Of a stretch of 64,000 bases of DNA, positions 8,705-17,400 are shown one piece after another (position 1 is the stretch's first letter; each line of letters starts with the position of its first letter). Position numbers and translations under genes: made by a program. Location: NCBI GenBank assembly GCA_015063225.1, contig SUSU01000003.1, positions 1 through 64,000 on the forward strand, in the 5' to 3' direction. Below the pieces are notes generated by a model that saw only the letters and a program-made list of their open reading frames with translations, was not told the DNA's origin and did no database searches. The stretch comes from Thermoplasmata archaeon (GTDB taxonomy: Archaea > Thermoplasmatota > Thermoplasmata > Methanomassiliicoccales > Methanomethylophilaceae).

Positions 8705-10288
8705 GTGAGGTCCCTCATTCTCCTGCCCGTCCTGATGGCGATGGCACTCATCGTCCTCGTCCCCTCCTCGTCCGCGGAAGACGATCCGTCCGAGGATTCC
8801 GATGCCGGCATCGCGTTCGACGTGGACGGGGTCACCTATTACGTCGAGGACGGCGAGGCCTACGTCTCATCGTACTACGACGACGACCCCGTCAAGGACC
8901 TCGTCATCCCGGAATCGGTCGAACATCTCGGGAAGACCTATCCCGTCGTGGGCCTGTACATGCTGTCCATAATGGCGGACGGCCTCGAGACCGTGACCCT
9001 CCCGTCGACCATAGTGGATTACAACATCGGGGCCGTCTCCTCGTCGACGGTCACGGCCATCAACATCGATTCCCCGCGGTACGTGTCGGTGGACGGGGCG
9101 GTCTACACCAAGGACAAGTCCGTGCTCATCCAGTATCCGCGTGGGAAGGCGGACGCCGTGTTCAACGTGGAACCGGACGTCAAGATCGTGGAGGACAGCG
9201 CCGTCAGCAGCAACGAGCATCTGGTGACGCTCAACCTCCCCTCGACGGTCTACTGCATCAACAACGCTGCGTTCTACGGGTGCACCGCCCTGGAACACGT
9301 GAACAGCCAGGCGCCGGATTCCCTGCCCGAGATGCTGGTCATCGTCGGGGACAGTGCGTTCGACGAATGTCCCAAACTCAAGAGCCTCGCCCTCCCGTTC
9401 AAACTGAAATCCATAGGGGAGTACGCCTTCGCGAGCACTGGTCTGGAGACGGTGGACATCCCCTATTCCGTGGCCACGTTGGGTGTGGGGGCCTTCAGCA
9501 ACTGCACGAGCCTGAAGGCGTTCACTAGTAGCAATTCGGTTTTCATGGAGGACGGGGGCGTCCTGTACGAGTGCCGCGAGAACTACAAGGCGGTAGCATG
9601 TTACCCCGCCGGGCGCGACGGGGAATCGTTCATCATCCCCTCCGACGTCGTGTCCATATCGCACATGGCCTTCCGCGGATGCGTCAACCTCAAGCACGTG
9701 GAACTCCCGGCCAAGATGACCGAGGTCCCGGAACTGGCATTCACGGACTGTACATCCCTCGAGACCGTGAAATTCCCCGATTCCATCGTCTCGATAGGCA
9801 TGTTGGCCTTCCAGGGCTGCAGCAATTTGAGGGACGTCGTGATCCCGGCGAGGGTCGGGGTCCTCGGCGTCAACGCGTTCTCCGGGACCGCGATCACGTC
9901 GGTGACCGTCCCGGCATCCGTATACTACATGGAGTACGGGGTGTTCTCCAACTGCAAATCCCTGAAGAGCGTGCTGGTTGAGGAGGGGAGCCTGGAGATG
10001 GAGACCATGGTGTTCTTCGGTTGCCTGGCTCTCGAGACAGTGGAGTTCGCGGGGACGGACGTCACGTTCGGGGAGAGCAGCCTCTCGGCGGGCACAGAGG
10101 ACAACAAGGTCACCCTGAGGGTGATCGTCCCCAAGGGGCTGTCCGTCCCGTCCACGGCGGCGGACCAGAACACGACCCTCAACGTCGAGGTCAAGGGCGA
10201 ACGCCCGTACCCGTACGAGAACTTCATCGGCGTGGCGATATGCATCGCCGTGATCCTCCTGATCGTATACGCAGTGAGGGAGGTGTGA
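8705..10288 (+). CDS. BspA-type leucine-rich-repeat surface protein
   Basis: A 527-residue secreted protein with an N-terminal signal sequence (VRSLILLPVLMAMALIVL), an acidic linker, then many LRR_5/BspA (Treponema-type) repeats from about 60 to 480, recognisable as IPESVEHLG, AFSNCTSLK, FRGCVNLKHVELP and LAFQGCSNLRDVVIP. It ends in a membrane anchor (VAICIAVILLIVYAV). Such proteins mediate adhesion and are expanded in gut microbes. Start: GTG 8705 is 25 bases after TATA 8677-8683, and TTG 8696 is an alternative. It is the first gene of an operon, with the ABC permease ATG one base after its TGA, so export or surface assembly may be linked (inference). Confidence 0.85.
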   Translation: MRSLILLPVLMAMALIVLVPSSSAEDDPSEDSDAGIAFDVDGVTYYVEDGEAYVSSYYDDDPVKDLVIPESVEHLGKTYPVVGLYMLSIMADGLETVTLPSTIVDYNIGAVSSSTVTAINIDSPRYVSVDGAVYTKDKSVLIQYPRGKADAVFNVEPDVKIVEDSAVSSNEHLVTLNLPSTVYCINNAAFYGCTALEHVNSQAPDSLPEMLVIVGDSAFDECPKLKSLALPFKLKSIGEYAFASTGLETVDIPYSVATLGVGAFSNCTSLKAFTSSNSVFMEDGGVLYECRENYKAVACYPAGRDGESFIIPSDVVSISHMAFRGCVNLKHVELPAKMTEVPELAFTDCTSLETVKFPDSIVSIGMLAFQGCSNLRDVVIPARVGVLGVNAFSGTAITSVTVPASVYYMEYGVFSNCKSLKSVLVEEGSLEMETMVFFGCLALETVEFAGTDVTFGESSLSAGTEDNKVTLRVIVPKGLSVPSTAADQNTTLNVEVKGERPYPYENFIGVAICIAVILLIVYAVREV

Positions 10289-10289
10289 C

Positions 10290-11081
10290 ATGAATCTGAT
10301 AAAACGCATGGCCAAGAGCGCGAGGGATGTGTACGACAACCGTACCATCCTGATGGCGATGGTCCGCAGGAACACCGCCGGACGCTACAAGAGCAGTTAC
10401 ATCGGGTTCGCCTGGCACCTCATCCTGCCCGTGCTGATGATCATCGTGCTCTACATCACGTTCACCTCCATCAAGCCCCGTCTGGAGCCCGATTTCTGGA
10501 TTTACCTGTCATCGGGTATGTTCCCTATCATGTTCATATCCTCGAGTCTGAGGGGGAGGGCGGTGCTGTCCAATGCGAAGTATATCACCAAGATGAAGTT
10601 CCCGAGGGAGATTGTCGTTATAGCATCCGTGCTCACCGATTTCCTCGCCGTGGTGTTCGCATACGTGTTCATCATCATGGTCATCCTCCTCTCCGGACAG
10701 TACGTCAACTGGTTCGGTATGGCGATGATCCCCGTGGGTCTCCTGCTGATGTTCGTGTTCTGCGTGGGATGCTCCATGCTGGTCTCCACGGTCACCGTGT
10801 TCGTGAAGGACATAGGTTACTTCATGAGCGTCGCCATGAGGCTGGTGTTCTGGATCACCCCCACCTTCTTCTTCGTCAACGAGGCCAAGGGCCTGCTGAA
10901 AGCAATAGTCTGGTACAATCCCTTCACCTACTACGTGGAGATATTCCACGACGTCCTCTACTACGGTATATTCCCCCATGTGGAGTACATCGCGGTGGCG
11001 GTGCTGCTCACCGTCGCGTTCACGTTTATCGGTTCGGCCGTGTTCTTCCGCTATGAGAAGAAATTCCCGGAGATGCTGTGA
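10290..11081 (+). CDS. ABC-2 type permease of a polysaccharide/teichoic-acid-like exporter
   Basis: A 263-residue integral membrane protein with six predicted helices, of the TagG/Wzm/RfbA-like ABC-2 family. The N-terminal amphipathic stretch (VRRNTAGRYKSSYIGFAWHLILP) and the late YNPFTYYVEIFHDVLYYG are typical of O-antigen and wall-polymer exporters. Substrates in relatives are lipid-linked glycans, and here the substrate is unknown. It sits between the leucine-rich surface protein and its ATPase. Its TGA overlaps the ATPase ATG by one base, so the pair is tightly coupled. Confidence 0.88.
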   Translation: MNLIKRMAKSARDVYDNRTILMAMVRRNTAGRYKSSYIGFAWHLILPVLMIIVLYITFTSIKPRLEPDFWIYLSSGMFPIMFISSSLRGRAVLSNAKYITKMKFPREIVVIASVLTDFLAVVFAYVFIIMVILLSGQYVNWFGMAMIPVGLLLMFVFCVGCSMLVSTVTVFVKDIGYFMSVAMRLVFWITPTFFFVNEAKGLLKAIVWYNPFTYYVEIFHDVLYYGIFPHVEYIAVAVLLTVAFTFIGSAVFFRYEKKFPEML

Positions 11082-13072
11082 TGGAAGAGGACGTCGTCAT
11101 CAGGATCAGGGGTCTGAAGAAGGCCTATAGGATCACCGACCCCTCGCTGCCCGGTGGCCGGTTCTCCAAGAAGTATGCCGAGTACCCGATATTCGACGGT
11201 ATCGACCTGGATGTGAGGAAGGGCGACATCGTCGGGATCCTGGGGAAGAACGGCTGCGGGAAATCGACGTTCCTCAAACTCGTATCCGGGATCCTCGAGC
11301 CGGATTCCGGTACGATCGAGGTCGAAGGCAAGGTCGCCAGCATCCTCGAGCTGAGCATGGGTTTCCACGGGGATCTGTCCGGGAGGGACAACATCGTCCT
11401 CCGCAGCGAGCTCTACGGCATCCCCCGTTCCGAGGCGTACGCGAACCTCGACAGGATCATCGAGTATTCCGACCTCGGCGTGTTCATCGACAACCCCGTG
11501 AGGACGTACTCCTCCGGTATGAGGTCCCGTCTCGCGTTCTCCGTCATGGTCAACGTGGATGCTGACATATTCCTCGTCGATGAGGCGCTCAGTACCGGCG
11601 ACATGGCGTTCGCCGCAAAGGCGTCCGAGCATCTCAGGGATCTGGTCCGCAAGGGCAAGACAGTACTGTTCACGTCCCACAGCCTCGGCACCATCAAACG
11701 TACATGCACCAGGGCCATCTGGCTCGATGATCACAAGATAGCCATGGACGGCCCCGCAGAGGACGTGTGCGACGCCTATTCCCACGCCATCATGGATTCC
11801 TTCGAGGACACCCTTTCCATGGCGGAGGGCGGGGCATCCTCCGCACAGTACCGCCTCTCCACGTTCTACCGCGACGGCAACGGCACCGAGAGGGATCCCG
11901 AGGCCAGGATGAAATGGCTGAACGAGGCCGCCGTGAGGGAGCATCCCATGGCCATGTCCGAGCTCGCCGACATCCTCATGGCGTCCGATGACGAGGAGGA
12001 CAGGGCCAGGGCCCTCGACCTCTACCAGGGTGCCGCCGAACAGGGCAACTTCGAGGCCCGCCGCAAGTACTCCACCATGTTCGGTGACACCCACGGCGAC
12101 ATCGAGGATCTCCGTACCCTCCTCAGGGAACTTGCGGAGACGGGTTATCCTTACGACCTCTACAACTGCGGGAACATGCTCTACCGTTCCGCCCTCAGCA
12201 TCGAGGATTACCGCGAGGCGTTCCGTTATGTGAAACAGGCATCCGACCTCGGATGGGCGGACGCCGATTATCTCCTCGGCGTGATGTACCGCGAGGGGAC
12301 CGGTGTCGACAGGGACATCGACGAATCCGTGAGGCTGATGGAACGTGCCGCGGATACGGGTCACTCGAGGGCCATGACGGTCCTCGCGGAGCAGTATCTC
12401 CAGGGTAAGTACGTCCCGCGCGACCCCGAGAAGGCCTTCAGGTTCTACATGATGTCCGCATCCTCCGGGAACGCCCGTTCCCAGTATCAGGTGGCGACTA
12501 TGTACTCCTCCGGGCTGGGGTGCGAGAAGGACCCCGAGAAGGCCAAGGAGTGGTTCGCACGCTATTCGAGCACCACCGTGAACGAGTTCCGTAAGGAAGC
12601 CTTGGATACGATCCGCACCCGCCGCCTGGAGTCCGACAGTTATCCGGACCTGATGAAGGCGGCATCTCTCACATGCAATCCCCAGTCCATGGTGACCCTA
12701 GCCTCCCGTTACCTGTCCGGGAAGGGCGGTTTCAAGAAGAACCCCGGTGCCGCCGCGCGCCTCCTCGAAAGGGCCTCCGTCGCCGGAGGTTCTCCGAGGA
12801 CCCGTTTGGCGATGCTGTACCTCGAAGGGGACGGCGTGCCCAAGGACGAGGCCCGCGCCTTCGAGCTCCTGCAGTCGGCCGCGGCGTTCGGTGACGCCGA
12901 GGGTATGTTCCGTTTATCATTACTCTATAAGGAAGGTAAGGGATGCGAAGCGGATCCCGAGATGTACCGCGTGCTCGTGAAGATGGCGGCCGAACGCGGG
13001 AACCGCGATGCGAAGGACCTGATTATGCGTTGGGATGAGCGTAATCAGCGCAGAAAAGCCAAAAAACATTGA
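11081..13072 (+). CDS. ABC exporter ATPase fused to Sel1-like repeats
   Basis: A 663-residue fusion. Residues 1-235 form a Wzt/TagH-type ATPase: Walker A GKNGCGKST (55-63), signature YSSGMRSRL (143-151), Walker B ADIFLVDEA (161-169), switch His TSHS (198-201). Residues 250-650 are Sel1-like (TPR-like) repeats, for example LGVMYREGTGVDRDIDESVR and LAMLYLEGDGVPKDEARAF. Relatives usually carry a carbohydrate-binding domain or nothing at this position, so a protein-binding helical solenoid is unusual. It could tether a regulator or a partner glycosyltransferase (inference). The start ATG overlaps the permease stop (TGATG). It ends in TGA followed by a T-run and a short hairpin. A lone GTG one codon upstream is an alternative. 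Confidence 0.9.
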   Translation: MEEDVVIRIRGLKKAYRITDPSLPGGRFSKKYAEYPIFDGIDLDVRKGDIVGILGKNGCGKSTFLKLVSGILEPDSGTIEVEGKVASILELSMGFHGDLSGRDNIVLRSELYGIPRSEAYANLDRIIEYSDLGVFIDNPVRTYSSGMRSRLAFSVMVNVDADIFLVDEALSTGDMAFAAKASEHLRDLVRKGKTVLFTSHSLGTIKRTCTRAIWLDDHKIAMDGPAEDVCDAYSHAIMDSFEDTLSMAEGGASSAQYRLSTFYRDGNGTERDPEARMKWLNEAAVREHPMAMSELADILMASDDEEDRARALDLYQGAAEQGNFEARRKYSTMFGDTHGDIEDLRTLLRELAETGYPYDLYNCGNMLYRSALSIEDYREAFRYVKQASDLGWADADYLLGVMYREGTGVDRDIDESVRLMERAADTGHSRAMTVLAEQYLQGKYVPRDPEKAFRFYMMSASSGNARSQYQVATMYSSGLGCEKDPEKAKEWFARYSSTTVNEFRKEALDTIRTRRLESDSYPDLMKAASLTCNPQSMVTLASRYLSGKGGFKKNPGAAARLLERASVAGGSPRTRLAMLYLEGDGVPKDEARAFELLQSAAAFGDAEGMFRLSLLYKEGKGCEADPEMYRVLVKMAAERGNRDAKDLIMRWDERNQRRKAKKH

Positions 13073-13100
13073 TTTTTTTGTGTTGACTACTCAACATTTA
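13073..13100 (+). terminator. Probable terminator of the surface/ABC operon
   Basis: A run of seven T residues directly follows the stop codon. Next comes a small GTTGA-CTAC-TCAAC hairpin. It separates the operon from the RNA locus downstream. Confidence 0.45.
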
Positions 13101-13116
13101 TTACAAATACCGAAAA

Positions 13117-13128
13117 ATGTAAATACTT
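13117..13128 (+). promoter_or_regulatory. TATA-like promoter of the 1.2-kb RNA locus
   Basis: An AT-rich block preceding the GC-rich RNA region contains ATGTAAATACTT. Archaeal spacing would start transcription near 13145-13152. A second candidate, TTTATTAC, lies at about 13097-13104. Confidence 0.45.
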
Positions 13129-13898
13129 AGCACGCTAATGTTTACTTTCGCCAAGCATCAACGTGATTCCCAACAAGGAGTTGTGTCGACCGTTGGCCTG
13201 AAAAGGCCTTTGGAGACTTGGGGCGTGGGATCAGACCGGTTCCGCGTCAAAACGCAACACATCCTGCCCCCACAGCCTTCGGGTTGTGGCGCACGTAGCC
13301 GAGGCCCCTAGGCCCGGTGCGTGGGGTGCTGATGGCGTGAGTCGTCAGCCACGTAGTGTCCCTCTGTAAAAGTAGGACAGGTCGCGGGTCGCATGGTTCG
13401 CGGTCGATTGTGTTACCATCACCTGTGCAGATCGGGTCGCCCCCTCTCGGGGAATCCGGAATCTGTGCGCCAGCAGCGTGCTCGCCGCGATGGCAGTCCG
13501 GCAAGCATGAGCGCCAAAGCGATTGCACCCTGGGGTGCAGTCGCGCCGTAGCGTGTCCTGAAAAGGACGTACGGGCTCCGTCCGTACGTTGGTCAGCAGC
13601 TCCGCAAGGAGAAGAGATCAGCCCGCCCCGCTGGTCGGGTCGTATGCGTCTCGCATACGGCCTTTGAGGTGCAGGAAGCCAAAGCTTCCTGGAGCAGTGT
13701 CGCAGCGTCGTTCGCAGTCAGTCGTTGACCGGGTCTCCGGCTTCGGCTGTCCGACGAGATCCGTAAGCGGTCGGAAGAACCGCCCGAAAGGGTCCGGTGT
13801 CCGTCCGAGCGGGTCCGCCCGCGGTGGTTCGCCTGAGGCGGCCGGGAAACTGGTCGACTGACGGGAACTGCCAGGGTGGTCGCAGAGGTGGTCGTGAG

Positions 13899-14044
13899 CT
13901 CCCCTCCTAATGGGGAGAACTCTCCATCAAGTGGAGAACAGCCTTCCTCCAATGGGGGAAAAGATCCGGCCGTCCGAAGAGACCTCCCGGGTGTCCGCCA
14001 GCAAAGGTCGCGGAAGCTCCCCTCCTAATGGGGGAAAAGATCCG
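13899..14044 (+). repeat. Repeated C-rich/G-rich hairpin module inside the RNA locus
   Basis: Four consecutive small hairpins lie at 13899-13917, 13921-13937, 13944-13960 and 14017-14035. The first and last share the 17 bases CTCCCCTCCTAATGGGG. The third and fourth share the 18 bases AATGGGGGAAAAGATCCG, exact copies at 13951-13968 and 14027-14044. Confidence 0.75.
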
Positions 14045-14342
14045 CCCGGCCCGGTGGAGGGTCCTCGGTTCATCCGGGGACGTCGACGCTGTAGTAGCGT
14101 CAGAGCGTCAAGCTCAAGCGCCGCGTGCAGCCACTGAGTAATCAGTCCTGCAGACGAAGACAGCGCGGAAGTCCGTGTGAGTGTCGGCCAAAAGCCGTCT
14201 CAATCGCCGGAGCGCGCGACAAGATTGCCCCAAACCGACCCTCCCCTCGGGGAGCGGTCTGGCGAGAGCGGAATCCTGTCAGAATGTCCTGCCGTGGTGG
14301 TGGGGGTCATCCCCGTCGCGTTCGTACCCCACATCGGGGGTT

Positions 14343-14375
14343 CCCCGGCATCCGCCGGGGACAACACCTTTTTTT
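14343..14375 (+). terminator. Terminator of the 1.2-kb RNA locus
   Basis: A perfect 7-bp stem CCCCGGC/GCCGGGG with loop ATCC is followed by ACAACACC and seven T residues. It faces the convergent cobN gene. Confidence 0.7.
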
Positions 14376-14402
14376 CCAGCTTTGATTATCTTACGGTACG
14401 CT

Positions 14403-17400
14403 TCAGTCCGTCCTCGCGGTCTTCCCGTCCATCATGGTCCTGACGGATTCCATGACCTTCCCGTTGGATTCCTTCCAGGCCTCGACGTCCGCGTATGATG
14501 CGATCTCCGTGGAGCTCCCCTGGTATTCGCCGTCGCCGGCTATGCCCTCAAGGTCGCCCTCGAACATGAGGTAGTTGTTCTTGAGCTTCTCCAGCACCTC
14601 GGGGTCCGCTTTCCAGAATCCCCTCTCGGCGGCCTCGAGCAGCCTGCGGGCGAGTTCCTCTCCGGCGAACGGGTTGTTCTGCCTGAAGAACTCCCTCATC
14701 TCCGGATCGTTGACGAAGGTCCTGGCTATATCGTCGAAGATACGGTCGTCGACGGCATCCGTGGTGGCACCGTACCCGTAGACCCTTCCGGAACGTTTCA
14801 TGATCTCGGCGGCCCCCTGGTATCCCGCGGCCTTCATGCCCTCGATCCACTGCGGGTTGAGGAGCCTGCCCTTGGTGACCCTGCGGATCTCGTCCTTGAG
14901 GGTGTGGACACCGGCGGCTCCCGAGACGCGGGTGTCGCCGAAGTAGGATTTGACGTTCTTCCCGGTGATTATCTTGGAGGCGATGGCCATGCCGCCGATG
15001 TTCCCGAAGAACCCGGGGCTTCCGAGGATGTCGTACTCGTCGGTCCCAATCTTGGTGTATGACAGGGAGGTCGTGGAGAGGGAGTTCATGAACTGCCTGT
15101 GCAGCGGTTTCCCGTTGCGGTTGTTCCCGTACGCGTATCCGTTGGTCGCCACGTAGATGTCGGCGAGGTCGCGTTCGGTCTTCCAGGCGTTGGCGTAGAT
15201 TGCCAGCGGAACCCCTGATGTGGCGGACCCGGGAGCGGAACAGAAGATCCTCGCGGTGGCGTCGTCCGAGGGTATCCCGTCGGCCATGGATGCGAGGGTG
15301 TGCTTCTTCACGAAGTTGGACTCGGGGGGTTCGTCGAGGGCCGAGACGGCGATGACGGCGTTGTCCAGGAGGTCGAGGCATGCGGGGAACGTCTCCATCA
15401 GTATCCCCGAGCTGCGGACGGTCACGTCGATCCTCGGTCTTCCGAGCTCCTCCAGGGGGATTATCTCGAAGGATTCCACCTGCCCTCCCTTGCCCCAGAC
15501 GGGTTTCGTGCCGAGGAGGTACATCATCTGGGACATCATCTCTCCGCCGTCGTTCATGAGGTCGGAGGACATCCAGAAGAGGGATATGGTCTCGGGCATC
15601 TCGCCCGTGTCCTGCCTGTATCTCTCGATGGTCTTGTCGGCGAGTATCACACCGGTGCGCCACGAGGTCTTGGTGGGTATCCCGCGGGGGTCGATGCTGA
15701 ACGTGTTCCTCCCGGTGGGGAGGACGTCCTCGCGTCCCTGGGTGAGGAGTCCGCAGGGCCCGGGAGGGGTGAAACCCCCGCCGAGCGCGTGGATGAACGC
15801 CCCGATCTCATCGGATGCGTCTATCTTCTGGGAGATGGAGAGTATGCGCTCCTCCACCAGCGGGCCCAGGAGGCAGCTCCCGCCGGAGAGGACGGATTCG
15901 ACCATGGCGAGGCATCCGTCGTAGATGTCCGAGACCACCATTGGGTTTGGCCTTCCGGTGACTGGCTCAATGCCGTCGGGCTCGGTCAGGCACTTGGTGT
16001 AATCGATGCCCTTGGAGGAGGCGTAGGCCTTGCAGACCGACTTCTCGCCAGCGGCGATAATCGACGTGACGAGGGTGGCCTTCTTGCGGAGGTCTGGGGT
16101 CTCGCCCATGATGTGCAGTCCGATCTGGACGTGGGTGTTGGTAAGGCGGGAGTATTCCTCGGTGCAGAGCTTCAGGGTCTCCTGGAGGGTCTTCCCCTCG
16201 AGGTCGGAGGCGTCCATGCCCACCGCGATACCCGCTTCCCTGAGGATCTTGTGGAACTCCTCGGCGCGGAGGGGGTCGTTCTTCGCGGAATCGTACTGCT
16301 CGAGGGCGACGCGGAGATCCTCTATCGGACCGTAGGCCTTGACCCTCTCGATGGCCGGGGGCATGTGGTCTATGAGCGTGGCGTAACCCCTCCTCTTCGC
16401 CAGGGTGGCCGCGGGGGGTCCGCCGGCGTCGAAGATGTAGAGGTGGGGCATGGTGCCGATGCAGATGTCGGGGTAGCAGTCGGCGGTGAGTCCGGTCCCC
16501 TTCCCCGGGAGGTACTCCATGTTGCCGTGCATGCCCGTGTGGACTATCGCGTCCACCTTGAATATCGAATCGAGCCAGTGGTAGGTCGCGAGGTACTGGT
16601 GGGTGGGTGGGCAGACGGGGTCGTGCAGGATCCTGCAGACCGTTCCGTCACACTTCGGGCCGTAGCATCCGCGTTTCGGCTGGACGAGCATGAGGACGTT
16701 GCCGAACCTCACGCCGGAGATGAGTATCTGTCCGTCGCGGACCATGGATTCGCCCGGAGGCTCCCCCCATACGCGGATGACGTCCTCCCTGACCTTGTCC
16801 GAGAGGGTGTCGAACCATCCCCTGTACTCGGCGTTGCTCATATGGTAGAGCACTCCGCCGCACCTCTCGATCTCGGAGGAGTCGGTCCACCTGAAATCGG
16901 ACATGGCCTTGTGGGAGAGGATGTAGTCCATTATGCCCTTCCCTGTATCGGGGGCGTCGACGGTGTATCCCTCCTCCTTCAACCTCCTCAGGATGTTGGC
17001 GAGGCTGTCCATGACGTTCAGGTTGTGGGCCTCCCCGACGTTGGCGTCGGCGTTGGCGCACGGGTAGTTGTTGAGGATGAACGCGACCTTCTTGTCGCGG
17101 TTGGGCTTGTTCCTGAGCTCGATCCTCCTGATGACGCGGTCCACCAGGTGGTCAGCCCTCTCGGGGATGAGCGTGCGGTGGGCGTCGGACTCGTTCTCCT
17201 GTCTGGCGAAACCGATGAGGATGGGCTCGATGGTACCCTCGAACTCCTGGAAGGTGATCGCGAAGGAGATGTCCCTCTTGAGGCCGGGGGACTCCTCGAA
17301 GGTCTTCCTCGACATGGACGAGGGGACCACGGGCTGGAAGACGGGGACGTCGAGGCTGCGCAGGAAATCGGTGTCCTTTCCGTACTCGGAGGGGGTCCCG

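Larger units (their letters stand above)
13148..14376 (+). ncRNA. Candidate giant structured non-coding RNA, about 1.2 kb
   Basis: No open frame here resembles a protein, but hairpins with RNA-favoured loops follow one another throughout. Examples are CCACAGCC/GGTTGTGG closed by a TTCG tetraloop (13270-13289), TGATGGC/GTCGTCA with GTGA, a 10-bp GATTGCACCC stem (13521-13542), ACGTACGG/CCGTACGT (about 13567-13588), CTCC-GCAA-GGAG (about 13600), CGTATGCG/CGCATACG (about 13640-13660), AGGAAGC-CAAA-GCTTCCT (about 13674-13691), GCGGG-TCCG-CCCGC, and ACTGA-GTAA-TCAGT. Two stems share the loop TGAAAA (13195-13208 and 13555-13568). A TATA-like promoter precedes it and a hairpin plus T7 ends it. Many stems contain G-U or compensated pairs, as expected for folded RNA. 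I see no RNase P, SRP, rRNA, group I or group II signature. The function is unknown and the exact ends are approximate. Confidence 0.65.

Noticed and set aside
13148-14376. Group II or group I intron, RNase P RNA or SRP RNA
   Set aside because: No GUGYG start or domain V-like hairpin, no reverse transcriptase, no GAGGAAAG/ACAGAA cores of RNase P, and no SRP helix 8 GGAA/AGCA loop pair were found.
13356-14498. Several 75-119 codon frames on both strands in the RNA locus
   Set aside because: All are short, Arg/Ser/Pro-rich, overlap each other, lack start signals and cross stable hairpins. None resembles a family I know.
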